Shown here one piece after another: positions 34,937 through 44,140 of a DNA stretch of 64,000 nucleotides. Within the stretch, counting starts at the first letter, position 1. Each line of letters starts with the position of its first letter. The stretch is from the NCBI RefSeq assembly GCF_020736365.1, contig NZ_CP085988.1, positions 2,548,001-2,612,000 on the forward strand, in the 5' to 3' direction. The notes below the pieces were generated by a model that made no database searches, was not told the DNA's origin, and saw only the letters and a program-made list of their open reading frames with translations. The translations under genes were made by a program, and so were the position numbers. This stretch comes from Clostridium sp. M62/1 (lineage in GTDB: Bacteria > Bacillota > Clostridia > Lachnospirales > Lachnospiraceae).

Positions 34937-35350
34937 TCAGCGCTTCACAACCCTGATCTGGGCTGCTGCTCCCTGATTCAGCTCCACGCTGACCACGAGC
35001 TTTCCGCTTAAATTCGTCTTCATTCCTCCCACTGCGGCTCCGTCCACAAATACCTCATACTCGCAGTCATCCTCTAACTGAATCGTTACCTGGGCATCCT
35101 TGTCACCCTCCACGCTAAACTCAACGGCTGCGTCGTCCACAGAAAAATGGCTGACAGCGGTTCCCGGAACTGACTCATATACGAACAGTCCGTTTCTCTC
35201 AAGCTTGGTGATCTCCTGGCAGGTCTTTACCTTGTACAGATCCCCTCTGTACTCAAAATTGTCCAGCTTTGCCTTGTCTGTCAGCTTGTAATCGCCGAAA
35301 CTGATGGTGCCGTCATCTTCAATGCGGATTAATTCATTTACTACTGGCAT
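34937..35350 (-). CDS. Conserved Lachnospiraceae protein of unknown function
   Basis: A 137-residue protein (VNELIRIEDDGTISFGDYKL, then GDLYKVKTCQEITKLERNGL), beta-rich, no signal peptide. I recall similar proteins in Lachnospiraceae sometimes labelled endosialidase, but nothing in the sequence shows a sialidase active site, so that label is not used here. GGAGGG precedes the ATG. It appears to be monocistronic. Confidence 0.7.
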   Translation of the reverse strand: MPVVNELIRIEDDGTISFGDYKLTDKAKLDNFEYRGDLYKVKTCQEITKLERNGLFVYESVPGTAVSHFSVDDAAVEFSVEGDKDAQVTIQLEDDCEYEVFVDGAAVGGMKTNLSGKLVVSVELNQGAAAQIRVVKR

Positions 35351-35659
35351 ATGTTTGCCCTCCTGGTATTTCTTATGTGCTTGTGTAGAAATTATTCTAT
35401 CACAGTTCTGTTTAAAAAACCAGACGTTTTTTACTCCTGTCCCGCCTGCATTTCTGTCAAATGTTCTGCAGAGTTTTTCTGAAATCAGACTCTCTCTGCA
35501 GAACTATTCTGCTCTATCCAGGCAGCGGCGCTGACGTCCCGGTCTCATTGTTTAATTGCAGACTCTTCGCTCATCCCGAAAACAGCCGTCACCGACGGAG
35601 CCGTAAAACTGTGCTGCCTGCGCCCGGCCTGCCGGTACCGCGTTCAGCCGGTATCATGC
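35351..35659. other. Intergenic region, no gene seen
   Basis: It contains one perfect hairpin (GTTCTGCAGAG with CTCTGCAGAAC, 35463-35504) without a T-run. Nothing else stands out. Confidence 0.5.
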
Positions 35660-38600
35660 TCACCTGGTCTGTTCCTCTCCGTCCACGCACCAGCGGCCCT
35701 GTTCATTGACCGAGTATCCGTCCGGTGTCGTCAAACCTGCTGCCATAGAACCCATGGGTGAGCCGGAATCAGGATAAAAGTAGTAGCAGTATTCCCGCCC
35801 CGAGGCATCCGGGATCCACTGCCAGCCGGTAAGCATTTTTCCTAAGCTTCCGTCTGATACCGGATTCAGGTAATACCAGCGTCCATCCAGATCCTGATAC
35901 CATCCGACGACCATCTTACCCTCCGAATCGAACCTGAACCAGCCTGACTCTCCATTTCCCTGGTTTGCGTATGGATTGTGAAGGTATCCCCAGCTGTCGC
36001 GATACACAGTCTCCCCTGAGGAAAAGCTCCAGGAGCCATCCTCAGCCATCGTCCAGGTCCCTACTACAGCGCTGCTGTCTTGGCTTCTTCCGGATTGTCT
36101 GCTTTCAGAGCCTCTGTCTGAGCTGCCCCGGGAATCCCAGACCTCCACGGTGCATGACGCCTCTTTTCCGCCGGCGCGGGCGCGGATCACTGTGGTTCCT
36201 CTGCGCAGACCGATGACTGTTCCCTTATCATCCACTGAAGCGATGCCCGGATTGTCTGAGGAAAATACCGGGACAGTCTCCGTATCGCCGCCTTCTATGG
36301 AAACCTGAAGAGTCTGGGTGCTTCCCACCCTGAGCCTCATGGTTTCCGGGAAGATCTGAATTCGATCCACCTGATTTTCCTCCACCAGCACTACCTGGCA
36401 GGCAGCTGTCTTGGTGGGATCACTGGCGGAGCTGACTTTTACTGTAAGAGTTCCGCTCGCTTTAGGAGTAAACAGCAGAACTTCCTGGCCGCTCTCTGTC
36501 ATCCGGGTACCGTCTGTTTCCACGTCAAGCTCTGAAAAATCCACGGCGGAAAGGTCACCGGAAAACTCCCACTTCAGCTTATCGTTTTCGTCCTCTACGG
36601 GACCGTTATCCCAGGAGAGAAGGCTGGGGCAGAATCTTGCATCATCCATCGTGCCCTCGTCATTCTGATCGAAATAATAGAGCACAGTGCCCTCCTCTGT
36701 GATGGGAAGCTGTGTATCAAGGCTGACTGCAGAAGAATAATTAAAATCATACAGGTTGCTTCCATTCAGAAGATAGCTGGATTCCACTGCAGCTGTTGAG
36801 CCGAAGGCCCAGCAGGTATTTGTAAACCTCTGATCTCTGACTGGTGTCAGGACACCGGCATCCCGCAGGTCAAATGACTCTGGAAGCATGATGTCCAGTT
36901 CTCCGGCCTGTCCAGTCTCCCGCAAGGAGGGTTTCTCCTGTGTCTGAAGAATATGTCCTTCATAGACATAACAGGTTTCCTCATCTTGGCCTAAAAGCAC
37001 TTCTCCCTCTGTTTCATTTTCTTCAGAAGTATGCTCTGTCATAGGATAATAGACATCCGGGTCTATCTCAAGTTCTGAAATCTGCTCCGTTTTTCCTTCC
37101 TCCAAAGACGCATCGTTGCACAGGGCCTTCATGGAAAAATATGCGTAGTAGTTGTTTGATCCATTACCCTCCATGAACCCATTTCCCATGTCAATCCAGT
37201 CTTCCCCTTCAGCCGGATCATACAGAAAGCAAATCCTCTCCTGCTTTGGAATATTTGCAATTCCGCTATTGTTCATTACCATTGGCACAGCCAGGGTTTC
37301 ACTGCCGTCGTTTTCTATTTTCAGAATAATCTCAAATGGCTCTCCCGGCTGCAGCAGGATGGTCTTATCCAGGCGTACGGTATAATATCCGGCATACATC
37401 TTGGAGCCGGAGGCGTAAACATTTTCTTCGTTCCATCCTTTGCCGACGTCATCTCCCCGATTGACGGCAATCTCATAGTGAACATTATTGTTCAGGAGAT
37501 CAAAAGAAACTGCCTTAAGAACATCGGCTGCGTCTTCCTCCGCAGTAAAAACCGTTGAGGTCATCAGCTGATTTGCAGTGGTGGTCCAAATTAACTCTGC
37601 GTTATACGGAAGACTTGTAAGCTGATACATTTTATTGTAATTGTCTGCCGTCTCCGTAGCCTCATATGCCCAGGCATTATCGGTGGAAACAAGCCTTCTG
37701 TCGCAGTAGGACACATAGTAGTAGCCGTCCTCCCCGGCACTGTCTCCCCAGGAATTCCGGACTATCCATGCTCCGTCCTCCTCTGGGAGCATAGAATTCA
37801 GCCATTCTTCCAGCTCTTCCTCTTCGGCGGCTTTCGGCCTCTGCTCAGGCTCTTCATAATCCGCGTCGGAATCCGTAGCTTTCTGAGGGCGGCGGTCATC
37901 GTCGTCATCCTCGTGCTCCGGAATTTCCATGTCTGCATTGGAATCTGTGGCTTTCTGAACCCGTGCCTTTTTGGCAGAAGGCTCAGGCTCGGACTCAGGC
38001 AGAGCTTTCAGCGCATTGCTGGCTGTTGCATCCGGAAGCAGCTCCACATCCCGGTCGATCACATAGCGGAAATTATCTTTTGAATAATTGTCATCCCATC
38101 CTACGATCACTACCTCGTGATTCACCATAGCTATATTTCCCCGGTCAAAATCGTTGGCCAGAGTGTAGACCGGATTCCCGTTGTCGTATCTTAGCAGGTA
38201 ATACTCCCATCCGTTAAAATAGTAGTTTTCCGGTTTTTCACAGGCCAGCGAACCCCAGTATATTCCAGCTGTCACGCCTCCATAAGTCATAATGGCATTT
38301 TTTAAATGCTCCTCCCACCCGGGATTTTCCTCTTCGCTTCCGTCTCCATTGATAAACCGGTACCGCTTCGGAAGGGCAATTCCATTCTGCACATGGATCG
38401 CCGGTTCATGCCCGCTTTCATAGACAATCCCCTCCTCCTGGAGATACTTATCATACTCTTCATAAGTTTCCGAGCCCTCCAAATCCCGAATACTATCCAT
38501 TGGCAGAGCACTCTCCTCCACCGGCCCCAGCCAGGAGGAATAATAGCTCTGAGGCATTGGATAAGTTCCTCCGCTGTTTACTCCTCTTCCTGAATAACTG

Positions 38601-39217
38601 GGATTCTCCAGTTTCTCCCAAACGATCTGACCTGTATCGGGGTTAGGGACCGAAGTGTAGTAGGGGCTTCTTCCATTCATCTGGTAAGGCGAGTCCGAAC
38701 CCTGCAGGGCAGCCACCATGTGCAGATCCGAAAAATCCGTCTTTTTTACCGTGGAAGCGGACAGATCCATTTTTTGAATGGAAACCGTAAAAGGCTGGGG
38801 CTCTTCCTGTTCTCCCATTGAGAATACCCGAAGAAAATACGTTCCGGCCCGCACTTCTTTTCGGACAAGCCGCTGGCCGTTCTTTCTCTCGGAAATGCCC
38901 AGCCTGGACAGAGAGCTGTCCAAAAGCTCCGCACCGTATGGGCTGGAGCTGTCCTCAAAGGTTACCGAAATCGTCAGGTCGCATTTGCTGTCCAGGGAAA
39001 AAATATAATATTGCTCCTTATACCCTTCCGGCATTACATCCTCAAAACGGCTGGGAAAACTGACAAAGGAGCTGTTTTGGCTGGAAAGCCCCGCTGTCTC
39101 TGTTTCTCCATAGGGCGCCGCTCCCCACGCGCCAAATCCGTTCTGAAGAGTCAGAACCGCCGCCAGAAAAAGTGCCCCAGACTTTTTAAGTTGTCTTAAT
39201 AGGTGATATCGTTTCAT
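35660..39217 (-). CDS. Large secreted C1-peptidase-like protein with permuted catalytic segments, lectin-like, Ig-like and cell-wall-binding domains
   Basis: An 1185-residue protein with a signal peptide (cleavage near WGA-APYG). The His half of a C1 (papain) domain comes first: H367 in NHEVVIVGWDD and N488 in WIVRNSWGD, with an acidic insert (~393-480) holding two QKATDS-type repeats. A lectin-like beta domain (~520-700) follows. Only then comes the Cys half: ESFDLRDAG, Q796 and C802 in PVRDQRFTNTCWAF. Next are a Big2-type Ig-like domain (~950-1027) and wall-binding repeats with GWYQDLDGRWYYLN (~1050-1180). In normal family members the Cys segment precedes the His/Asn segment. Presumably a surface protease or adhesin; activity is uncertain. 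Confidence 0.8.
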   Translation of the reverse strand: MKRYHLLRQLKKSGALFLAAVLTLQNGFGAWGAAPYGETETAGLSSQNSSFVSFPSRFEDVMPEGYKEQYYIFSLDSKCDLTISVTFEDSSSPYGAELLDSSLSRLGISERKNGQRLVRKEVRAGTYFLRVFSMGEQEEPQPFTVSIQKMDLSASTVKKTDFSDLHMVAALQGSDSPYQMNGRSPYYTSVPNPDTGQIVWEKLENPSYSGRGVNSGGTYPMPQSYYSSWLGPVEESALPMDSIRDLEGSETYEEYDKYLQEEGIVYESGHEPAIHVQNGIALPKRYRFINGDGSEEENPGWEEHLKNAIMTYGGVTAGIYWGSLACEKPENYYFNGWEYYLLRYDNGNPVYTLANDFDRGNIAMVNHEVVIVGWDDNYSKDNFRYVIDRDVELLPDATASNALKALPESEPEPSAKKARVQKATDSNADMEIPEHEDDDDDRRPQKATDSDADYEEPEQRPKAAEEEELEEWLNSMLPEEDGAWIVRNSWGDSAGEDGYYYVSYCDRRLVSTDNAWAYEATETADNYNKMYQLTSLPYNAELIWTTTANQLMTSTVFTAEEDAADVLKAVSFDLLNNNVHYEIAVNRGDDVGKGWNEENVYASGSKMYAGYYTVRLDKTILLQPGEPFEIILKIENDGSETLAVPMVMNNSGIANIPKQERICFLYDPAEGEDWIDMGNGFMEGNGSNNYYAYFSMKALCNDASLEEGKTEQISELEIDPDVYYPMTEHTSEENETEGEVLLGQDEETCYVYEGHILQTQEKPSLRETGQAGELDIMLPESFDLRDAGVLTPVRDQRFTNTCWAFGSTAAVESSYLLNGSNLYDFNYSSAVSLDTQLPITEEGTVLYYFDQNDEGTMDDARFCPSLLSWDNGPVEDENDKLKWEFSGDLSAVDFSELDVETDGTRMTESGQEVLLFTPKASGTLTVKVSSASDPTKTAACQVVLVEENQVDRIQIFPETMRLRVGSTQTLQVSIEGGDTETVPVFSSDNPGIASVDDKGTVIGLRRGTTVIRARAGGKEASCTVEVWDSRGSSDRGSESRQSGRSQDSSAVVGTWTMAEDGSWSFSSGETVYRDSWGYLHNPYANQGNGESGWFRFDSEGKMVVGWYQDLDGRWYYLNPVSDGSLGKMLTGWQWIPDASGREYCYYFYPDSGSPMGSMAAGLTTPDGYSVNEQGRWCVDGEEQTR

Positions 39218-39350
39218 TAATTTTACCGTCCTTTGCGTTCCCCGCTCATTTGTATCTCTGCTATTCCGGAAATCGGCTTAGATATAAATGGCGCTATCTT
39301 TTATTTTTCAGCAGTGGTTTCCCCAATTTTCCCAATTACTTCTGTAAGTG

Positions 39351-41870
39351 CTAATTAGACTCAGATATCTGCTGCAGCTGTTCAGCCTTCTTCTCTGCGG
39401 CCGGTGTCCGTCCTTTTCTGCCCGTCCGAGACTTTTGGGAAAAAATGAGTCCGTCTTTCCCCTTCTTCACCGTCACCTCATCCCCGCTCTTAAAAGTACC
39501 TGAGAGAATTTCCTCGGACAGCCTGTCTTCAATCAGGGTCTGAATCGTCCTCCTGAGAGGCCTTGCGCCGTACTTCTCGTCATATCCCTTTTCGGCCAGG
39601 TAATCTCTGGCACTGCTGTCCACTGTAAGAGCAATGTTCATCTGCTCCTTCGTTCTCTTGGCGATGGAGGCCACCATAATTGCGGCGATAGCCCTGATAT
39701 TTTCTCTGCTGAGCGGATGGAATACGGTAATGTCATCGATCCTGTTTAAAAACTCCGGCTTAAACAGGCGCTTTACCTCCTCCATCACCCGCTCCTTCAT
39801 AAATTCATAATTGGCCTTCTCGTCATTTTCCGACGCAAAGCCCAGCCGCTTCGGAGAAATAATATTCTGCGCCCCTGCATTGGAGGTCATAATGAGAATC
39901 GTATTCTTAAAGTCAATTTTCCTGCCCTGGGCGTCGGTGATGTGACCGTCGTCGAGTATCTGCAGAAGAATATTGAATACATCCGGGTGTGCCTTTTCAA
40001 TCTCATCAAAGAGGATCACAGAGTAAGGATTTCTCCTCACCTTTTCACTGAGCTGCCCGCCCTCATCGTAGCCGACATAGCCTGGCGGAGAGCCGATCAT
40101 CCTGGATACACTGTGCTTTTCCATGTACTCCGACATGTCCACGCGGATCATGGCATGCTCTGTTCCAAACATAGCCTCGCACAGCGCCTTGGACAGCTCT
40201 GTCTTTCCCACTCCAGTAGGCCCGAGAAACAGGAAGGAGCCAATAGGCCTCTTTGGATCCTTGAGTCCCACTCTGCCTCTTCGGATAGCCTTGGCCACGG
40301 CTGCCACTGCCTCCTCCTGGCCTACCACGCGCTCGTGAAGCACAGACTCCAGTTTCAGAAGCCTTTCTGACTCGCCCTCAGACAGCTTTCTGACAGGGAT
40401 TTTTGTCCACTCAGAAACCACATCGGCTATCTCATTTTCTCCCACAACCAGCTTTCTCTGGCTCTTTTCCTCCTGCCATTTTTCTCGGAGCTTCTCAATC
40501 TGTTCCAGCTTGCTGCTCTGCTCCTTCTTTATCTCCCCTGCCTTCTCGTAGGCCTCCTCCCGAATAGCGTTTTCCTTCTCATCCTCCAGCTTTTTGACTT
40601 CTTCCTCCAGATTTTTAATCTCCTCCGGTTCTGTGTAAACAGTCAGCCGGATCTTGGAGGCTGCCTCGTCGATCAGATCGATCGCCTTGTCCGGGAGGAA
40701 TCTGTCATTGATATACCTGGCGGCCAGCCTGACAGCGGCTCTGAGGGCTTCATCTGTGATCTCCACCTTGTGATGCTCCTCATAGTGGCCGCGCAGCCCT
40801 CTCAGAATCGCAAAGGACTCCTCCTCGGTGGGCTCCTCCACCATAACCGGCTGGAACCTTCTCTCAAGAGCGGCATCCTTTTCAATATACTTACGGTACT
40901 CCTCCACAGTTGTGGCGCCGATGAGCTGCAGCTCTCCTCTTGCCAGGGAGGGCTTCAGAATGTTGGAGGCATCTATAGCGCCTTCCGCCCCTCCGGCACC
41001 GATGATCGTGTGGATCTCGTCGATAAAGAGCAGGATGTTCCCATCTTCCCTGATTTCGGAAAGCACCTTTTTAATTCTCTCCTCAAACTCTCCTCTGTAC
41101 TTGCTTCCAGCCACCATCCCTGACAGATCAAGACTCACTACCCGCTTTCCGGCGATGGTTTCCGGCACATCCCCGCTCACGATCAGCTGGGCAAGCCCCT
41201 CTACCACTGCCGTCTTTCCCACTCCCGGCTCACCGATCAGGCAGGGATTGTTCTTCGTGCGCCTGCTCAGGATCTGGACTACACGCCGCATCTCTGTCTC
41301 ACGGCCGATCACCGGATCAAGCCTGCCTTCCCTGGCCATCTGGGTCAGATCTCTGCTGAAATGATCCAGATTCGGAGTATCCCCCTTCTCTCTTTTCGCC
41401 TTTCCTGCCAGCTCTTCTTTTCCTGCCGGGGCGTCGTCTCCCATAGCGGAAAGCAGATCTACATACAGCTTCTGGATATTGACATTCATGGTATTTAAGA
41501 GCCTGGCAGCCGTGCACTTTCCATTTTTAATCATGGCAATCAGGATATGCTCCGTGCCGATAAGCGGTGCCTTAAAGAGAACTGCCTCTTCGTAGCTTGC
41601 CTCCAGCGTCCTCCTTGCCCCTGGCGTATATTCCAGCTCCCCCTTCAGCCTGGTTGGAGCTGCCGGCGAGATCAGCCGCTCCATCAGGGCGAGAACCTTC
41701 TCCTCCGTCACACCATAGTGCTCCAGAATCATGGAAGCCACTCCTGTGCCCTCCCGGAGCAGACCAAGAAGCAGGTGCTCTGTTCCCACATAGCCGTGTT
41801 CCAGCTCTCCCGCTGTCTCCACTGCCAGGCGAATTGCCTCCCTGGCCTTTTCTGTAAAGCGATCTATCAT
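39351..41870 (-). CDS. clpC: ATP-dependent Clp protease ATP-binding subunit ClpC
   Basis: An 839-residue Hsp100 protein. It has double N-terminal Clp repeats (residues ~1-145), Walker A GEPGVGKT in AAA1, a UVR/middle domain (~420-465) and Walker A GPTGVGKT in AAA2. It unfolds substrates for ClpP and recognises arginine-phosphorylated proteins marked by McsB. It is the last gene of the mcsA-mcsB-clpC run, 44 bases after mcsB. Confidence 0.96.
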   Translation of the reverse strand: MIDRFTEKAREAIRLAVETAGELEHGYVGTEHLLLGLLREGTGVASMILEHYGVTEEKVLALMERLISPAAPTRLKGELEYTPGARRTLEASYEEAVLFKAPLIGTEHILIAMIKNGKCTAARLLNTMNVNIQKLYVDLLSAMGDDAPAGKEELAGKAKREKGDTPNLDHFSRDLTQMAREGRLDPVIGRETEMRRVVQILSRRTKNNPCLIGEPGVGKTAVVEGLAQLIVSGDVPETIAGKRVVSLDLSGMVAGSKYRGEFEERIKKVLSEIREDGNILLFIDEIHTIIGAGGAEGAIDASNILKPSLARGELQLIGATTVEEYRKYIEKDAALERRFQPVMVEEPTEEESFAILRGLRGHYEEHHKVEITDEALRAAVRLAARYINDRFLPDKAIDLIDEAASKIRLTVYTEPEEIKNLEEEVKKLEDEKENAIREEAYEKAGEIKKEQSSKLEQIEKLREKWQEEKSQRKLVVGENEIADVVSEWTKIPVRKLSEGESERLLKLESVLHERVVGQEEAVAAVAKAIRRGRVGLKDPKRPIGSFLFLGPTGVGKTELSKALCEAMFGTEHAMIRVDMSEYMEKHSVSRMIGSPPGYVGYDEGGQLSEKVRRNPYSVILFDEIEKAHPDVFNILLQILDDGHITDAQGRKIDFKNTILIMTSNAGAQNIISPKRLGFASENDEKANYEFMKERVMEEVKRLFKPEFLNRIDDITVFHPLSRENIRAIAAIMVASIAKRTKEQMNIALTVDSSARDYLAEKGYDEKYGARPLRRTIQTLIEDRLSEEILSGTFKSGDEVTVKKGKDGLIFSQKSRTGRKGRTPAAEKKAEQLQQISESN

Positions 41871-41914
41871 AAAATATAATTCCTCCTGTAATGTTTCAGT
41901 TGATTTCCGTCTCT

Positions 41915-42952
41915 CTATACTTCTATCTGGGGCAGATGTGAGCGGATATAGGCCGCTCTCGCCACTTCCAGCTCCTCCTTGTCGAGGGGACGGCTGGAAT
42001 TTTTCTGAAGATTTGCATTCCGGATCTCTAACATCAATCCGTAGACAGAGCAGGGCTCCTTCATTCTGACTATCCCGTCTGCCATCCCTGCCATCAAATG
42101 GGAGAGGAAGGTCAGGCCATCTTTCTCTGCCATTCTTCTGGCATACCGGAGCACGCCGTAGGATTTATATGCCTCGTCTTCCCTCATCAGCCGGTGCTTT
42201 TCCAGCGACAGCTTCCTCACCTGGTTCTCCTGATCCGTGAGCTGGACAGCCACATTTTCCACCAGCTCCAAAATCTCTTTCTCTGAAAGCCCCAGAGTTT
42301 TCTGGTTTGTCACCTCGTAGAGATCGCCGGGGTTCTCTCCGGGACGCCCATAGACGCCACGGACAGCGGCTCCGAACCGCCCCATGTCTCCCAGAAGATC
42401 CTGAAACTTTTTGCTGATAGAGAGCGTTGGAAGATGGACAATAACAGACGCCTTCATCCCGGTTCCCACATTGGTGGGATAGGTAGTCAGATAGCCGTAT
42501 TTCTCACTGAAGGCATAGGGAATCTTCTCATTGATATAGTCGTCCAGGCAGTCTGCCCTCTCATAGCACTCCCGCAGAGACATGCCCTGTCCCATAACCT
42601 GTATCCTGATATGGTCATCCCCGTTCAGCATCAGGCTGACCCTCTCATCCTCAGACACAATAAGGCCTCCGGGAGTCTTTTTCTCCATCATGCTTCTGTT
42701 GATCAGCCGCCTCTCCTTTAACGCCATCCGGTCAAGTTCTGAAAGCCTTCTTAAATCCAGATACTCATAGTCGCGCCCGTCTGTGTCAGGGAGGCCTCTC
42801 AGCTCCTTTTTCAGCCTTTCAAGCATCAGCTCTGCCTCATCGTCGGACAGACTTCCGGAGAATCTGTACTCCTCCCAGTTTCTCGCAAGCCTGACGCGGC
42901 TGGCGATAATCCCGCGGGACGCACTCCTTGCTTCCTCGTACCACTTACTCAT
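41915..42952 (-). CDS. mcsB: Protein arginine kinase McsB
   Basis: A 345-residue protein of the guanido-phosphotransferase fold (IIASRVRLARNWEEY at the start; VSEDERVSLMLNGDDHIRIQ; GTGMKASVIVHLP). McsB phosphorylates arginines on misfolded proteins and so marks them for ClpCP. It overlaps the end of mcsA by eight bases, indicating translational coupling. Confidence 0.95.
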   Translation of the reverse strand: MSKWYEEARSASRGIIASRVRLARNWEEYRFSGSLSDDEAELMLERLKKELRGLPDTDGRDYEYLDLRRLSELDRMALKERRLINRSMMEKKTPGGLIVSEDERVSLMLNGDDHIRIQVMGQGMSLRECYERADCLDDYINEKIPYAFSEKYGYLTTYPTNVGTGMKASVIVHLPTLSISKKFQDLLGDMGRFGAAVRGVYGRPGENPGDLYEVTNQKTLGLSEKEILELVENVAVQLTDQENQVRKLSLEKHRLMREDEAYKSYGVLRYARRMAEKDGLTFLSHLMAGMADGIVRMKEPCSVYGLMLEIRNANLQKNSSRPLDKEELEVARAAYIRSHLPQIEV

Positions 42953-43499
42953 CTTCGCCGCCCTCCTTCAATGCCCTGATCCGATCCCTGCACCGGGCAG
43001 CCGTCTCATATTCCTCACACCGGAGAGCCTCCTTCAGCTTTCTCTCCAGCTCCCGAATCTCCTCCTCCCTGGACAGCCTCATCTCTCCGTCCTTTTCCAC
43101 ATGGGTTTCCTTCTCCTCTATCTGAAACCTGGGTTTTTTCCCTGTGTGGCAGTCATTTCCCTGGAGCTTCTTTATTTTTTCTCCGATAAGAAGGTCAAAT
43201 ACCCGGTAGCAGTCCGGGCACCCGAAACGGCTGTTTTCCACAAACGCCTCGTAAGTAGTCCCGCAGGTCGGGCAGGCGATCTCCTGAATATTCTCCTCCT
43301 CCGGAGAGGCATTTTCCAGCCCCAGAAGGCCTGACAGGAGCTTTCCCAGAGGAAAATCCCCGTCAAAAATCGCCGAATACTGGCCAAAGTCCAGCTCCTT
43401 GGCGCACTGGGCACAGAGATTGTGCTCTGTCTTCACGCCGTTTATCACCTCTGTATATTTAATATTTGCCTCGCGGATTTTACATCTCTCACACAACAT
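42945..43499 (-). CDS. mcsA: McsA, activator of McsB
   Basis: A 184-residue protein with two zinc-binding CxxC pairs in the N-terminus (CERCKIREA, CAQCAKEL), two more (CPTCGTTYEA, CPDCYRVF) and a C-terminal UVR-like motif (LERKLKEALRCEEYETAARC). McsA stimulates the kinase McsB. It lies 62 bases after a GntR-type regulator, where Bacillus has ctsR. Confidence 0.93.
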   Translation of the reverse strand: MLCERCKIREANIKYTEVINGVKTEHNLCAQCAKELDFGQYSAIFDGDFPLGKLLSGLLGLENASPEEENIQEIACPTCGTTYEAFVENSRFGCPDCYRVFDLLIGEKIKKLQGNDCHTGKKPRFQIEEKETHVEKDGEMRLSREEEIRELERKLKEALRCEEYETAARCRDRIRALKEGGEDE

Positions 43500-43561
43500 A
43501 TCTTATCCTCCATGGGGTTTTCTGTCGCAGCCTTATGGTAAGCACAGACAAAAGAAGAGCC

Positions 43562-43948
43562 CTAATAGCCTTTTCCGTCTCCGGAAAAGGCATCGAAAAT
43601 GGAATCCACCAGCTCATGCACCTCAGCCCTGCTGATATGCTTGCAGCAGCCTCTGGCCAGAACTACGCCCAGATCCCTTCTCATCTCATCAATGGCCCGC
43701 ATCTTGTCGGCATCCAGACAGATAACGGCTCCTCTTCTGCGATCCAGCTTCACAAGACCTTCCTGCTTTAATACAGAATATGCCTTATTGACTGTATGCA
43801 TGTTAATGCCGATGTTGTCAGCCAGCTGCCGGACAGACGGAAGAGAATCCCCTTCCCTGAGCCGATCTGTGGCAATTCCTACAATGATCTGATTTCTCAG
43901 CTGGATATAGAGAGCTTCATCACTGTTAAAATCAATTTCCAATATCAT
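43562..43948 (-). CDS. GntR-family (YtrA-type) regulator upstream of mcsA
   Basis: A 128-residue protein. An N-terminal GntR winged HTH (ALYIQLRNQIIVGIATDRLR, SVRQLADNIGINMHTVNKAY) is followed by a short ~50-residue tail, as in the YtrA subfamily. Such proteins usually repress their own operon. Its promoter region contains the palindrome GTTATACTTAGTATATAAC (43974-43992). It takes the place held by ctsR in many Firmicutes, so it may be the regulator of mcsA-mcsB-clpC here; that is inference. Confidence 0.85.
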   Translation of the reverse strand: MILEIDFNSDEALYIQLRNQIIVGIATDRLREGDSLPSVRQLADNIGINMHTVNKAYSVLKQEGLVKLDRRRGAVICLDADKMRAIDEMRRDLGVVLARGCCKHISRAEVHELVDSIFDAFSGDGKGY

Positions 43949-43973
43949 AGGCCCACCATCTTTCGTTATATCT

Positions 43974-43992
43974 GTTATACTTAGTATATAAC
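43974..43992 (-). promoter_or_regulatory. Putative operator/promoter of the GntR-mcsA-mcsB-clpC unit
   Basis: An imperfect palindrome with arms GTTAT ... ATAAC, rich in TATA, lies 26 bases upstream of the GntR start codon. Its position over the -10 region suits autoregulation. Confidence 0.45.
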
Positions 43993-44140
43993 AATACGGT
44001 CCAAGCCGTCAAGACAAACTTTTCCGGCTGATGATTGCGTTTCAGAGGGCAATCCGCGTTCTGTCCGGATTTTCCCTGCTTTGTTCTGCAAAAAGACGAC
44101 ATAAAGTGATATACCTTATGCCGCCTTTCCATTTTTCTCT

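Noticed and set aside
34937..35350. Endosialidase annotation for the 137-residue protein
   Set aside because: The protein is too short and shows no sialidase catalytic or beta-propeller motifs; the name would be an unsupported transfer.
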